A stretch of DNA of 24,441 nt, taken from positions 80,458-104,898 of the forward strand of contig FR895403.1 in the NCBI GenBank assembly GCA_000435595.1, in the 5' to 3' direction. A program made the translations under genes and the position numbers. The notes beneath the pieces are model-generated. The model worked only from the letters and a program-made list of their open reading frames with translations, was not told the origin of the DNA and searched no databases. Numbering within the stretch: the first letter of the stretch is position 1; each line of letters starts with the position of its first letter. Source of the DNA: Firmicutes bacterium CAG:882 (GTDB lineage: Bacteria > Bacillota > Clostridia > Lachnospirales > Lachnospiraceae). Positions 6,544 through 15,800 of the stretch are shown piece after piece.

Positions 6544-8634
6544 ATGGAAGTGGATATCTTATTTGCCGGTAATACGATGGCGGTATCGGATGAATTTTAT
6601 GAGTATGTCGGAAAAGAGTACCGCATGGTTGTGCTTAAAAATGAGTCTGCAAAGGAAAAACAGAGGAAAAAAAATCTTCTGTTTTTTAGAAACACATGTG
6701 AGGAGGACACCGAGCGTATATTTCGGACGTTTGATTTCGAGACGGTTGTATTTTTCTCGCAGGTGCTTGACGGCGAAAAGAAGATATTTGATGAGCTTGA
6801 AAAGCTTGAGTACATATTGTATCTGTGCAGAAAGAAAAAGGTAAAGTCGTTCATGTACATAACGGGAAACCGGGGTGCGGTGGATGAGGAGAACGGTGAG
6901 GCAAGCAGGGTGATTCTGTTGAATGCCTGTGAGCAGCTATGCAGAAAAGCAGCAGACAATGACGGAATAAATGTGCAGCTTATACGAGTACCATATCTGT
7001 ATCATTGTGTTATAAAATCCAGCCATGTCGGAAGATGGCTTGGAGCAGCCATATCTCAAGGGAAGGTTGAGCTTCCGGGATATCAGGATACCATGACGGA
7101 TTTTGTGAGGGAGGATGACCTTGCGGAGCTTATAGGGAGAATATTTGATGACCCTTGGAACGGCAGTTATCTTGAGACAAGGATCAGCGGAAGAAATAAG
7201 CTTACATTCAGACAGCTTGCGGATATGCTGAAAGCTTTTGCAGCACCGGGTGGAAATGTGGAAGTTATATATACCGGTAAGGATGAATGCACACCGACGT
7301 ATCAGGAAGATTCATGGGCGAGAAATGAGTATGGATGGATTCCCAAGGGAAATATTGAGGCTGACCTTAAAGAGGCGGCAGGAAGATATATAAAGGAGCG
7401 TGAAAAAAGACACCGGGGGATAATTAAAAGGCTGTATTCCAACAGGCTTGTGAGGATAGCCACGGAGCAGACAGCACTATGTGCGGCGGTAGAGGCGTTA
7501 AACTATGTAACGCGGGGCAATGTAATGTTCAACTTTCTGGATTTCAGACTTGTATATATAGCAATTATGGCTTGCATGAACGGACTTGGAGCAGGCGCGG
7601 CGGCAGCTCTTATTTCGTGCGCAGGGTATATTGCTTCGAATGTGTCAGCCGTGTCATGGGAGGTCATTTTTTTCAATATAGAGAACTGGTTCCCGTTTGC
7701 CTGCTATATGCTGCTCGGATGTGTATTGGGATACACCACGGATAAGGCGCAGGATGAGATAAAGAGTAAGACAAATGAGCTTGAACTTTTGAAGGAAAAA
7801 TATGAATTTCTGCATGGACTGTATATGGAGGCTGCCGAGGGAAAGGAGCGCTTTAACAATCAGATAATAGGTTATAAGGACAGCTTCGGCAAGATGTACT
7901 CGGTTGCCAAGAAGCTTAATACCACGCTGCCTGAGAAGGTGTTCTTCGAGGCAATCGATACTATGGAGGAGATACTTGGTAATTCTTATGCAGCCGTGTA
8001 CAGTGTCACACCGGGAAGCGCATATGCAAGACTGTATGTGTGCTCTAAAAGATGTACAGGCAAGGCCACAAGGTCGCTTAAAATTACGGACTATCCTGAG
8101 GTATATGAGGCACTTAAAAATAAGGTCACTTTTATCAACAGGCAGGCAAAGGAAGGCTATCCGGCTTATGCGTCTCCGATATGCAGGGGTGGAGAGCTTG
8201 TGGGAATGATTCTCATATTGGAGGCTGACTACAGCCAAATGAATATGGAATTTTACAATAAATTGAGAATGATGTCTGATATGATACAGGACTCGCTCGT
8301 CAGGGCTATGGAATTCTATGAAATGAATGACAACGTGATGGAGAATACGCGGATTCTTGAGCCGGACAGCTTCGAGAAGGTGTTGGGAGTTAAGAGGCAG
8401 ATGAGAAAGAGACAGTATCTTGATTATGTCATGTTAAAAATTGATTCCTGCGGACAGAATCTTAGTGAACAGAATGACCGGCTGAGCGGACTTGTACGTG
8501 AGAATGATGTGCTCGGAGTCAGAAAGGACGGAAACCTGTACCTTCTGCTGACTCAGACGGGGGTTAAGGACATAAAGACGGTTGCTGACAGACTGAAGAA
8601 GAACAATATTGTGTTTGAGGAAGTCAGGGAGTAG
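6544..8634 (+). CDS. pelD: PelD-type c-di-GMP receptor with N-terminal SDR/epimerase-like domain
   Basis: Four parts can be read in 696 residues. Residues 1-290 resemble an extended SDR/NAD-dependent epimerase, but the glycine-rich NAD loop and YxxxK are not clearly kept. Residues 310-400 hold hydrophobic membrane helices. Residues 400-430 are a coiled coil followed by a GAF domain to about 590. The end is a degenerate GGDEF domain. There RENDVLGVRKDGNLYLLL aligns with the consensus RxxD...R-GGDEF: the I-site RxxD (652-655) is kept while the GGDEF signature has become KDGNL. In Pseudomonas, PelD binds c-di-GMP through the equivalent site and activates Pel synthesis; the same role is inferred here. 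The start is uncertain: ATG 6544 has GGAAAGGA directly against it and GTG 6529 has AGGGG farther upstream. pelE follows two bases after the stop. Confidence 0.8.
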   Translation: MEVDILFAGNTMAVSDEFYEYVGKEYRMVVLKNESAKEKQRKKNLLFFRNTCEEDTERIFRTFDFETVVFFSQVLDGEKKIFDELEKLEYILYLCRKKKVKSFMYITGNRGAVDEENGEASRVILLNACEQLCRKAADNDGINVQLIRVPYLYHCVIKSSHVGRWLGAAISQGKVELPGYQDTMTDFVREDDLAELIGRIFDDPWNGSYLETRISGRNKLTFRQLADMLKAFAAPGGNVEVIYTGKDECTPTYQEDSWARNEYGWIPKGNIEADLKEAAGRYIKEREKRHRGIIKRLYSNRLVRIATEQTALCAAVEALNYVTRGNVMFNFLDFRLVYIAIMACMNGLGAGAAAALISCAGYIASNVSAVSWEVIFFNIENWFPFACYMLLGCVLGYTTDKAQDEIKSKTNELELLKEKYEFLHGLYMEAAEGKERFNNQIIGYKDSFGKMYSVAKKLNTTLPEKVFFEAIDTMEEILGNSYAAVYSVTPGSAYARLYVCSKRCTGKATRSLKITDYPEVYEALKNKVTFINRQAKEGYPAYASPICRGGELVGMILILEADYSQMNMEFYNKLRMMSDMIQDSLVRAMEFYEMNDNVMENTRILEPDSFEKVLGVKRQMRKRQYLDYVMLKIDSCGQNLSEQNDRLSGLVRENDVLGVRKDGNLYLLLTQTGVKDIKTVADRLKKNNIVFEEVRE

Positions 8635-8636
8635 TG

Positions 8637-9515
8637 ATGGCTGTAATAATCTTTTTTGCATTGCATACGGTGTTTAGTATCTGCATGGCAGTTCTGAAAT
8701 TAACACACAGGCTGAAGAGCAGGAATATGACATTGCCGACGGCATGTCTGCTCCCGGTATGTGGAATGATTACCGCACTGGTGGATGAATGGCAGGTAAG
8801 ACATGGGTGCCTTGGCGTGAGGAAGGTCGACGATTACACACAGCTTCAGGGCGATGAGGCGTGGCATCGTGAGATTGTAGGGACATACGATGATGCACTT
8901 ACCGTTCCGCTTGAGGAGGCAATGACGGTCAATGATTCACATGTGAGCAGGAAGCTTATGATGAAGCTTCTGCATACAAGTCCCGAGAATTATGTGGAAC
9001 TTCTTAAGAAAGTCACAACGTCCGACGATGTGGAGCTTACCCATTATGCGACAACGGCAATGATGGAAATTCAGAGCGATTATGAAAGGAAAATCGGAGA
9101 ACTTTTAGATAGGGTAGAGAGAACGCCCGACGATGTCTCGGTGCTTATGCAGTGCACAAGCCGGCTTAAGGCGTATATAGACAGCGGGCTTATTTCGGAT
9201 ACCATCCTTATGCAGTACAGGCTGAGGCTTGATGAGATACTGTCGGCACTGTGTCCTCTTGTGCCCGATGCGGTCAGATTCGAGTATGAGTGTATTGAGA
9301 ACCGTATTATGCTTGAAAAATACGAGGGAATTGACAAAAGACTTGCGGCACTTGAGAGAAAATATCCTGAGGATGGCAGAGTATACATGCTGTATGTTCA
9401 GTATTATTACTCGACACATTCAGGCGGAAAAATCGAGGACACACTCAGACGCATGAAGGAGCGAGGTGTGTATCTTGACAGTGCGGGAAAAGAGTGGCTG
9501 CAAGTATGGACATAA
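8637..9515 (+). CDS. pelE: PelE-like membrane-anchored helical repeat protein
   Basis: The protein has hydrophobic segments near the N-terminus (about 1-18 and 32-50), then about 240 soluble residues rich in paired helices of tetratricopeptide type (for example the YPEDGRVYMLYVQYY region). This matches PelE of Pel systems, which has two membrane helices and a TPR domain and sits beside PelD in the membrane complex. Sequence similarity alone would not prove it; the call leans on layout and position between pelD and the deacetylase. ATG 8637 has AGGGAG five bases upstream; the GTG at 8634 overlaps the pelD stop. Confidence 0.7.
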   Translation: MAVIIFFALHTVFSICMAVLKLTHRLKSRNMTLPTACLLPVCGMITALVDEWQVRHGCLGVRKVDDYTQLQGDEAWHREIVGTYDDALTVPLEEAMTVNDSHVSRKLMMKLLHTSPENYVELLKKVTTSDDVELTHYATTAMMEIQSDYERKIGELLDRVERTPDDVSVLMQCTSRLKAYIDSGLISDTILMQYRLRLDEILSALCPLVPDAVRFEYECIENRIMLEKYEGIDKRLAALERKYPEDGRVYMLYVQYYYSTHSGGKIEDTLRRMKERGVYLDSAGKEWLQVWT

Positions 9516-9541
9516 ATATATAGAAGGATGAAGTTGGAGTA

Positions 9542-11377
9542 ATGAAGAGGAAGATAGTTGGAAAGGTTATGCTTCCGGTATTTGCTTTGTTTGTGTTAAG
9601 CATTCTGGTGTTCAGGGAGCGCGCCGGAATCGGATATGAGCAGACGGATGCGCAGGCGAGGGAGTGGAATCTATCATATTCGGATGAGGTGGAACAGGAC
9701 ATTAAGTGTCTTATTCTTACATCGGACGAGGATGTAAGCTGCGAGTACGGAAAGATGATGGAGTTCGTGTGCGACAGTATGAAGCTTGGCTGTAAGGTGC
9801 AGGATGCAGGAGAAGGCTTTGATGCGGAGGAGCTTGAAAGGTATGATACGGTTGTTGTCACATTTCAGGATTGGAGTGTTTTAAAGGAGCAGCTTCTTGA
9901 TATATACTCATGGGTTAAAGAAGGAGGAAGGCTTCTTACGGCTCTCACTCCGATTCCGAATTCATATTTTCAGGCGGTCTCGGCAAAGTTCGGAATCGAT
10001 GTGATTGAGGACTATTACCCGCCGGTGTATGGGGTGAAGTTCCTTAAAGAATGTGTAATTGGTGCTGAAGAGGACGACATATTCTGGTATGATGCCGGGA
10101 AGTTGGAAGGAATTGTCTCATCCCTTGCGGTTGAGCTTAAGAGTGAGTGCGAGGTGTATATGGTGTCCGAGGATGGAAATACGCCGATTATCTGGACAAA
10201 CGATTACGGAAAGGGAAGGATTGGAATTGTAAATGAGGTAATAACACAGAAGTATCAGAGGGGATTTTTAGCACTTGCTTACAGTCTTCTGGAGGATGTA
10301 TTTGTCTATCCGGTAATCAATGCATCGGCATTTTATCTTGATGATTTTCCGTCTCCGATACCCGCCGGAAATGCTGAGTACATCAAGCGAGATTATGGTG
10401 TTGATGTGGCATCGTTTTATGCAAATATATGGTGGCCTAAAATGATGGAATGGGAAGAAAAATACGGAATAGTGCACACAGGAATGATTATAGAGAATTA
10501 TTCGGATGAGGTGGAGGCTCCGTTTGACGGGGACAAGGCGACGGCACGGTTTCTGACGTTCGGGAATATGCTTTTAAATAACGGAGGGGAGCTGGGCTTT
10601 CACGGCTATAACCATATGCCGCTGTGTTTAGAGGGAAGAGATGAGGATAAAAAGTACGGAGAGTATAAGCTGTGGAAATCGGAAAGCGACATGCGGCTTG
10701 CGGTCAGCGAGCTGGTCAGCTTTTCTGAATCACTTTTTCCGGACAATGAATTCCAGGTGTATGTACCGCCGTCTAATATTCTGTCAGAGACGGGAAGGAA
10801 GAATCTTTTGATTGCGGATCCCGGGATAAAGGTCATAGCATCCACATTTCTGAATGATTCGGAAGAACATTCTTATGAGCAGGAGTTTAAGATTGAGGAC
10901 GACGGAATTATAAGCACACCGAGAATAACATCGGGCTGTATAATTGATGATTACCAGAAGCTGGTTGCCTTGTCAGAGCTCAATTTTCAGTATGTCCAGT
11001 CGCATTTTACGCATCCGGACGACACGATGGATGAGGACAGAGGCGCCGGTATGGGATGGGATTACATGAGCAGAAGCTTTGAACAGTATCTTGACTGGGT
11101 GTACACGTCGGCTCCGAATATACGAAACGTGACCGGAAGCGGAATGGGTAAGGCTGTTGAGAAGTATGACAGACTTACCATGACAAGAAAATATACGGAC
11201 GAGGGAATAAGGATAAAGCTTGGCAGTTTTTCGGGGGATGCAAGCTTTATACTGAGGGTGAATGAGGGCAGCGTGGAAGGAACGGAAGGCTGCAGTTGTG
11301 AGAACATATCGGGAAGTATATATCTTCTCACGGCGTACAGCGATGAAATAATGATATATCTTGGAGGGGAAAAGTGA
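9542..11377 (+). CDS. pelA: DUF2194/PelA-type polysaccharide deacetylase
   Basis: The 611-residue protein carries an N-terminal membrane helix (about 6-24), so it acts on the outer face. Residues about 40-250 look like a flavodoxin- or glutaminase-like Rossmann region (DTVVVTF, GRIGIVNEV). A deacetylase-type barrel follows. FYLDDFPSP gives the metal and catalytic aspartates Asp267 and Asp268, GFHGYNH gives His354 and His358, and SHFTHPDD is a further loop. In Gram-positive pel clusters a protein of this kind removes acetyl groups from the GalNAc-containing polymer, making it cationic. The glycoside hydrolase part of Pseudomonas PelA is not evident. The gene lies 26 bases after pelE and its stop overlaps the pelF start. 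Confidence 0.78.
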   Translation: MKRKIVGKVMLPVFALFVLSILVFRERAGIGYEQTDAQAREWNLSYSDEVEQDIKCLILTSDEDVSCEYGKMMEFVCDSMKLGCKVQDAGEGFDAEELERYDTVVVTFQDWSVLKEQLLDIYSWVKEGGRLLTALTPIPNSYFQAVSAKFGIDVIEDYYPPVYGVKFLKECVIGAEEDDIFWYDAGKLEGIVSSLAVELKSECEVYMVSEDGNTPIIWTNDYGKGRIGIVNEVITQKYQRGFLALAYSLLEDVFVYPVINASAFYLDDFPSPIPAGNAEYIKRDYGVDVASFYANIWWPKMMEWEEKYGIVHTGMIIENYSDEVEAPFDGDKATARFLTFGNMLLNNGGELGFHGYNHMPLCLEGRDEDKKYGEYKLWKSESDMRLAVSELVSFSESLFPDNEFQVYVPPSNILSETGRKNLLIADPGIKVIASTFLNDSEEHSYEQEFKIEDDGIISTPRITSGCIIDDYQKLVALSELNFQYVQSHFTHPDDTMDEDRGAGMGWDYMSRSFEQYLDWVYTSAPNIRNVTGSGMGKAVEKYDRLTMTRKYTDEGIRIKLGSFSGDASFILRVNEGSVEGTEGCSCENISGSIYLLTAYSDEIMIYLGGEK

Positions 11378-12765
11378 GAGTATGTATGATTCTTGAGGGA
11401 AGTTATCCCTATGTACATGGCGGTGTGTCGAGCTGGATGCACCAGTATATTCAGGCAATGCCCGATACCTGCTTCGTTCTCTGGTGTATCGGAGCGGAAT
11501 CCGCGAACCGAGGGGTATATAAGTATGAGCTTCCGCCTAATGTTGATGAGGTGAAGGAGGTATTTCTGGATGATGCCGTAAATCTCAAGGGAAAAGGCAG
11601 GCAGCCTAAGTTCTCTGATTTGGAAAAAAATGAGCTGAAAAAGCTCTTTGAGGGGAAAAAACCGGACTGGGACGTGCTTTTTGAACTGTTTCAGGAGAAA
11701 AAAGCCAATCCTGTTGACATGATGATGAGCCCGGTATTTCTCGATATAATCATGCAGCTGTGTGAGGAGAAGTTCGCATATTTGTCTTTCACTGATTTTT
11801 TCTACAATGTGCGGTCAATGATTCTGCCGGAGCTGTATCTGATAACGCAGGAGGTTCCGAAGGCTGATATATATCATGCGACGGCAACCGGGTACAGCGG
11901 AATACTTGGGAGTCTCGGAAAGTGGAAATACAATAAGCCGTTCATTCTGACGGAGCACGGAATCTACACGAGGGAGAGGGAGGAGGAGCTTTTGCGCGCA
12001 CAGTGGGTTCTTCCTTATTTTAAAAATCAGTGGATTAATCTTTTTCACCTTTTTTCGGATTGTGCCTATTCGCACGCTGATGTGGTGACTGCTCTTTTTA
12101 GAAGAGCGAACGAGGCGCAGATGGAGCTGGGCTGTGATGAAAATAAGCTTCGTGTGACACCGAACGGCGTACATATTGAGAGGTTTGCGGATGTATCGGA
12201 TAAGCCGGAGGATGGATGGACGGACATCGGCGCAATCGTTAGAATTGCCAGGATTAAGGACATTAAGACCATGATTTACGCTTTTGCGGAGGTTAAAAGA
12301 GAGATTGGAAATGTCAGGCTTCACATCATGGGTGATATTGATGATGGCGAGTATTACGAGGCATGCCGCACGCTTATTGAGCAGCTTGGCGTGCAGGATA
12401 TTATTTTTACCGGAAGTGTCGATGTGGCTGAGTATATAAAAAAGCTTGATTTTATAATACTTACAAGCATCTCCGAGGGGCAGCCCCTGTCGGTGCTTGA
12501 GGCATTTGCAGCGGGAAGAGCCTGTGTCACTACGGATGTAGGCTGCTGTCGTGAACTTATAGAGGGAAATGACGGACTCGGGGAGGCAGGAATATGCGTC
12601 CCGCCGATGAATAAGGAGCAGGTCGCTCAGGCAATGCTTGAGCTGTGCAGGGAGCCGTTCACAAGAAAGCGTATGGGAGCTGTCGGAAGAGAAAGGGTAA
12701 GAAAATATTATACTCATGACATATCAATGGAGAATTACAAAAGGTTATATCAGGAGGTAGTATGA
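11374..12765 (+). CDS. pelF: PelF family glycosyltransferase (GT4)
   Basis: PelF is the cytoplasmic glycosyltransferase that polymerises Pel from UDP-sugars. The 463-residue protein has the family's N-terminal block VCMILEGSYPYVHGGVSSW, the acceptor-side LTEHGIYTREREEELL, the basic VRIARIKD strand and the GT-B donor motif SEGQPLSVLEAF, with its two glutamates seven residues apart. The length is typical. The start is GTG 11374, overlapping the deacetylase stop by four bases with GGAGGGG upstream; the first in-frame ATG (11386) would remove part of strand 1. This is the most securely recognised member of the pel cluster. Confidence 0.9.
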   Translation: MRVCMILEGSYPYVHGGVSSWMHQYIQAMPDTCFVLWCIGAESANRGVYKYELPPNVDEVKEVFLDDAVNLKGKGRQPKFSDLEKNELKKLFEGKKPDWDVLFELFQEKKANPVDMMMSPVFLDIIMQLCEEKFAYLSFTDFFYNVRSMILPELYLITQEVPKADIYHATATGYSGILGSLGKWKYNKPFILTEHGIYTREREEELLRAQWVLPYFKNQWINLFHLFSDCAYSHADVVTALFRRANEAQMELGCDENKLRVTPNGVHIERFADVSDKPEDGWTDIGAIVRIARIKDIKTMIYAFAEVKREIGNVRLHIMGDIDDGEYYEACRTLIEQLGVQDIIFTGSVDVAEYIKKLDFIILTSISEGQPLSVLEAFAAGRACVTTDVGCCRELIEGNDGLGEAGICVPPMNKEQVAQAMLELCREPFTRKRMGAVGRERVRKYYTHDISMENYKRLYQEVV

Positions 12766-12782
12766 AAAATACAGGAAAATGA
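12762..12782 (+). CDS. Six-codon mini-ORF between pelF and pelG
   Basis: ATG overlaps the pelF stop (ATGA) and follows AGGAGG (12752-12757). It reads MKNTGK and stops at TGA. It may be a leader peptide coupling pelF to pelG. It may instead be the displaced start of pelG: removing one A from the run at 12776-12779 gives an open frame running through to the pelG ATG at 12814. Confidence 0.35.
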   Translation: MKNTGK

Positions 12783-12813
12783 TTCACAGAAAAGCAGTGA
12801 CATGGGGGTTAGT

Positions 12814-15800
12814 ATGGCGGGTATAGGTTTTGAGTTAAAAAAGATGTTCTCTAAGAAGGGTGTTTTTCCACTTATAAAGGCTTATGGGTATGCCGCAACG
12901 GTGTGTGTGGGACCGATGCTTCTTGGTATGTGTTTTCTTATTGTTATAGGTGCTATGTCGATTCTGTTCGGCACATCGGAGCATGAGAGGGAGCTGTTAA
13001 ACAGCATGGTGACTTACACGCTGTTGTCCTCGATGGTGCTCACCGGAATATTATCCATGGTGTTGACCAGGTTCGTTGCAGACAGTCTGTATTCGGGAAA
13101 TACGGGTGCGGTTCTTCCCTCCTTCTGGGGCGGAGTGAGCATAATGCTTGCGGCAGGTGAGCCTGCGTATGGCATTTTTCTTGCATGCGCGGGAATTCCG
13201 GCATTGTATGCCGTGCTGTGCCTTATATTGTTTGGTGAGCTTGTGCTTGTGTGGACACAGATGAGTTATCTGACGGCAGTTAAGGACTATCAGGGAATAA
13301 TAAAAATATTTGCCTGCTCACTGGTGCTTGGGTGCATTGTGGGAGCAGGTCTTATTCCGGGAACGCGTATCAATGTTGTTACGGCGATGTTAGCCTCTGT
13401 CACGACCGCTTACGGTGTGATGGCGGTATTATACTACAGACTTATGACTCAGTATTTTTCTGAGGGAAATATAAGCTCTATGTGTTTTGTTTCATGGGTC
13501 AGAAAATATCCTCAGCTTGTGATGCTGGGGCTGTTTATGTCTCTGGGGCTTTTCGGACATCTGGTAATTATGTGGAGCGGTCAGGCGGGACGCCGGATAC
13601 AGGGGCTCTTTTATGCGGCACCGGTCTATGATATTCCCGCGATTGCGGCGTTCCTGTCGATACTTATTACCACAATCAATTTTGTGACATCGGTTGAGGT
13701 GAATTTTTATCCAAAGTACAGAGCTTTTTTTGACGCACTCAACAATGGTGGAATATTGAAGGATATCAGGCAGGCAGGAGATGAAATGAAGTCGGTGCTT
13801 TTTCGTGAGCTGACTTATACATTTATGAAGCAGCTGTTCACGACACTTATTTTTATAATAGCCGGAAGTATTATTCTTCCTAAGCTGCCGCTCGGTGTTG
13901 ACGATGATATGCTCGGGATATACAGGGTTCTCTGCATGGGGTATGCCTTCTACGCTGTTGGAAACTGTATTATGCTTATTGAGCTGTACTTTGCCGACAA
14001 TACGGGGGCACTGATAAGCGGAACCGTGTTCATGGCAGTGAGCTGTGCGGGCACGTTTTTTTTCAGAAATATGGATATAAAGTATTACGGAATCGGCTTT
14101 TGGGCGGGTTCAGTGCTGTTTTCACTCACGGCGTTCATAATTCTGAGGACATATCTCAAAAATCTTATGTACAATGTCCTGTGTTCAAAGCCTTTATATG
14201 AAAAAAGAAAGCTCGGGATAGCGGCGTTGATTGCCGCCATAGCGTGTATATCTGTCTCGGTCAGTGCGTGTTCGGCGAATAAAGGCATCGCGCAGGGAGA
14301 GCAGACACAGAGTGCTGCGGCCGATGTGGGCGTGCCGGGAGATATTCAAAAGAACACGGAGGTATCAAAGCGGATTAAAGACAAAGCTGTTTTATATGAA
14401 AATCAGGATAATACTTCGGTAGTAACCATGTATCTTACGGTTACGACGGGAAATAAATCCGACAATACGGAGCACACATGGACGCAGATTAACAGCTATT
14501 CTGTGTACGATTATGAGGAGATGGGCGTTGAGAGGTATGCGGTTAACGGCCTTTTGCAGGTTGGCGATGAAAACGGTCCTGTGGAGGGGGAACTTGGGTA
14601 CGGACAGAATGTACCGAATGCCACGGTCACGATAAGAGGGCAGTCATCCTCAAGGAACGCGCAGAAAAATTATAAGATTACAATCCGCGATGACAAGGGA
14701 ATGTGGAACGACCAGAAGGTGATAAATCTTAACAAGCATATGTCGGATTTTCCGCGGTTTTCCAACAAGCTCTGCTATGATCTTCAGTCCGGGCTTCCCG
14801 ACCTTATATCACTGCGCACACAGTTTGTGCATCTGTATGTGAGGGACATGACTGAGGGCGAAAGCGGCGTTTTTGAGGATTATGGACTGTACACGCAGGT
14901 GGAACAGTTAAACAAGCGTGCGTTAAAGAGCCATGGACTTGACAGAAACGGTCAGCTGTACAAGATTAATTTTTTTGAATTCTACAGGTATGAGGATGTG
15001 ATTATGCCGAAGAATGATGCTGATTATAATGTGGAAGAGTTCGAGCAGTATCTTGAGATAAAGGGAAGCGATGACCATAACAAGCTTATAGCCATGCTTG
15101 AGGATTTGAACGATTATTCCATTCCGATAAGTGAGGTTTTGGACAAATGGTTTGAGGAAAACAATCTCTTTTCGTGGATGGCATTTAACATTCTTATGGG
15201 AAATGTGGATACTCAGTCGAGAAATGTGTTTCTTTACAGTCCGCTCAATGAGAATACATGGTACTTTATTTCGTGGGACAATGATGGGGCTTTCACGGCG
15301 TCAAAATCAATTTTACACGGAGATGAGAGAGGTTGGGAAAAGGGAGTGAGCAATTATTGGGGAAATATATTGTTTAGGCGGATTCTGATGGATGAAACCC
15401 TGAGAGAAAAACTGGACGGCAGAATCAATGAATTCAAGGCTGTGATAACGGAAGAAAAACTTAAAAACATGATTAAGTCTTATTCAACTATAGTTAAACA
15501 ATACACACAGACATATCCTGATTTGCGTTATATGCCGCTGACCGGTGAGGAGTATGAGGAGTTCCTTGAAGTTATGGTGCATGAAGTTGAAATGAATTAT
15601 GAGTCATATAAGGAAAGTCTCAACACACCCATGCCATTCTACATTTCGACACCTGTGGTGAAGGGTGGGATGATGAAATTCGGCTGGGAGACGGCTTACG
15701 ACTTCGATGCTGAGGATGTGTATTACACACTGGAGGTTGCAAGGGATTACAGCTTTATGGAGCCTGTAATTAAGGCAGAGAAGCTTTTTGTCGTAGAGTA

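Noticed and set aside
7654..8238. Long minus-strand open frame inside pelD
   Set aside because: The plus frame carries clear GAF and GGDEF-like motifs; the minus frame has no ribosome site or recognisable domain.
6544..8634. Sensor histidine kinase or active diguanylate cyclase for the PelD-type protein
   Set aside because: There is no phospho-acceptor His or ATP-binding boxes, and the GGDEF signature is replaced by KDGNL; neighbours are pel genes.
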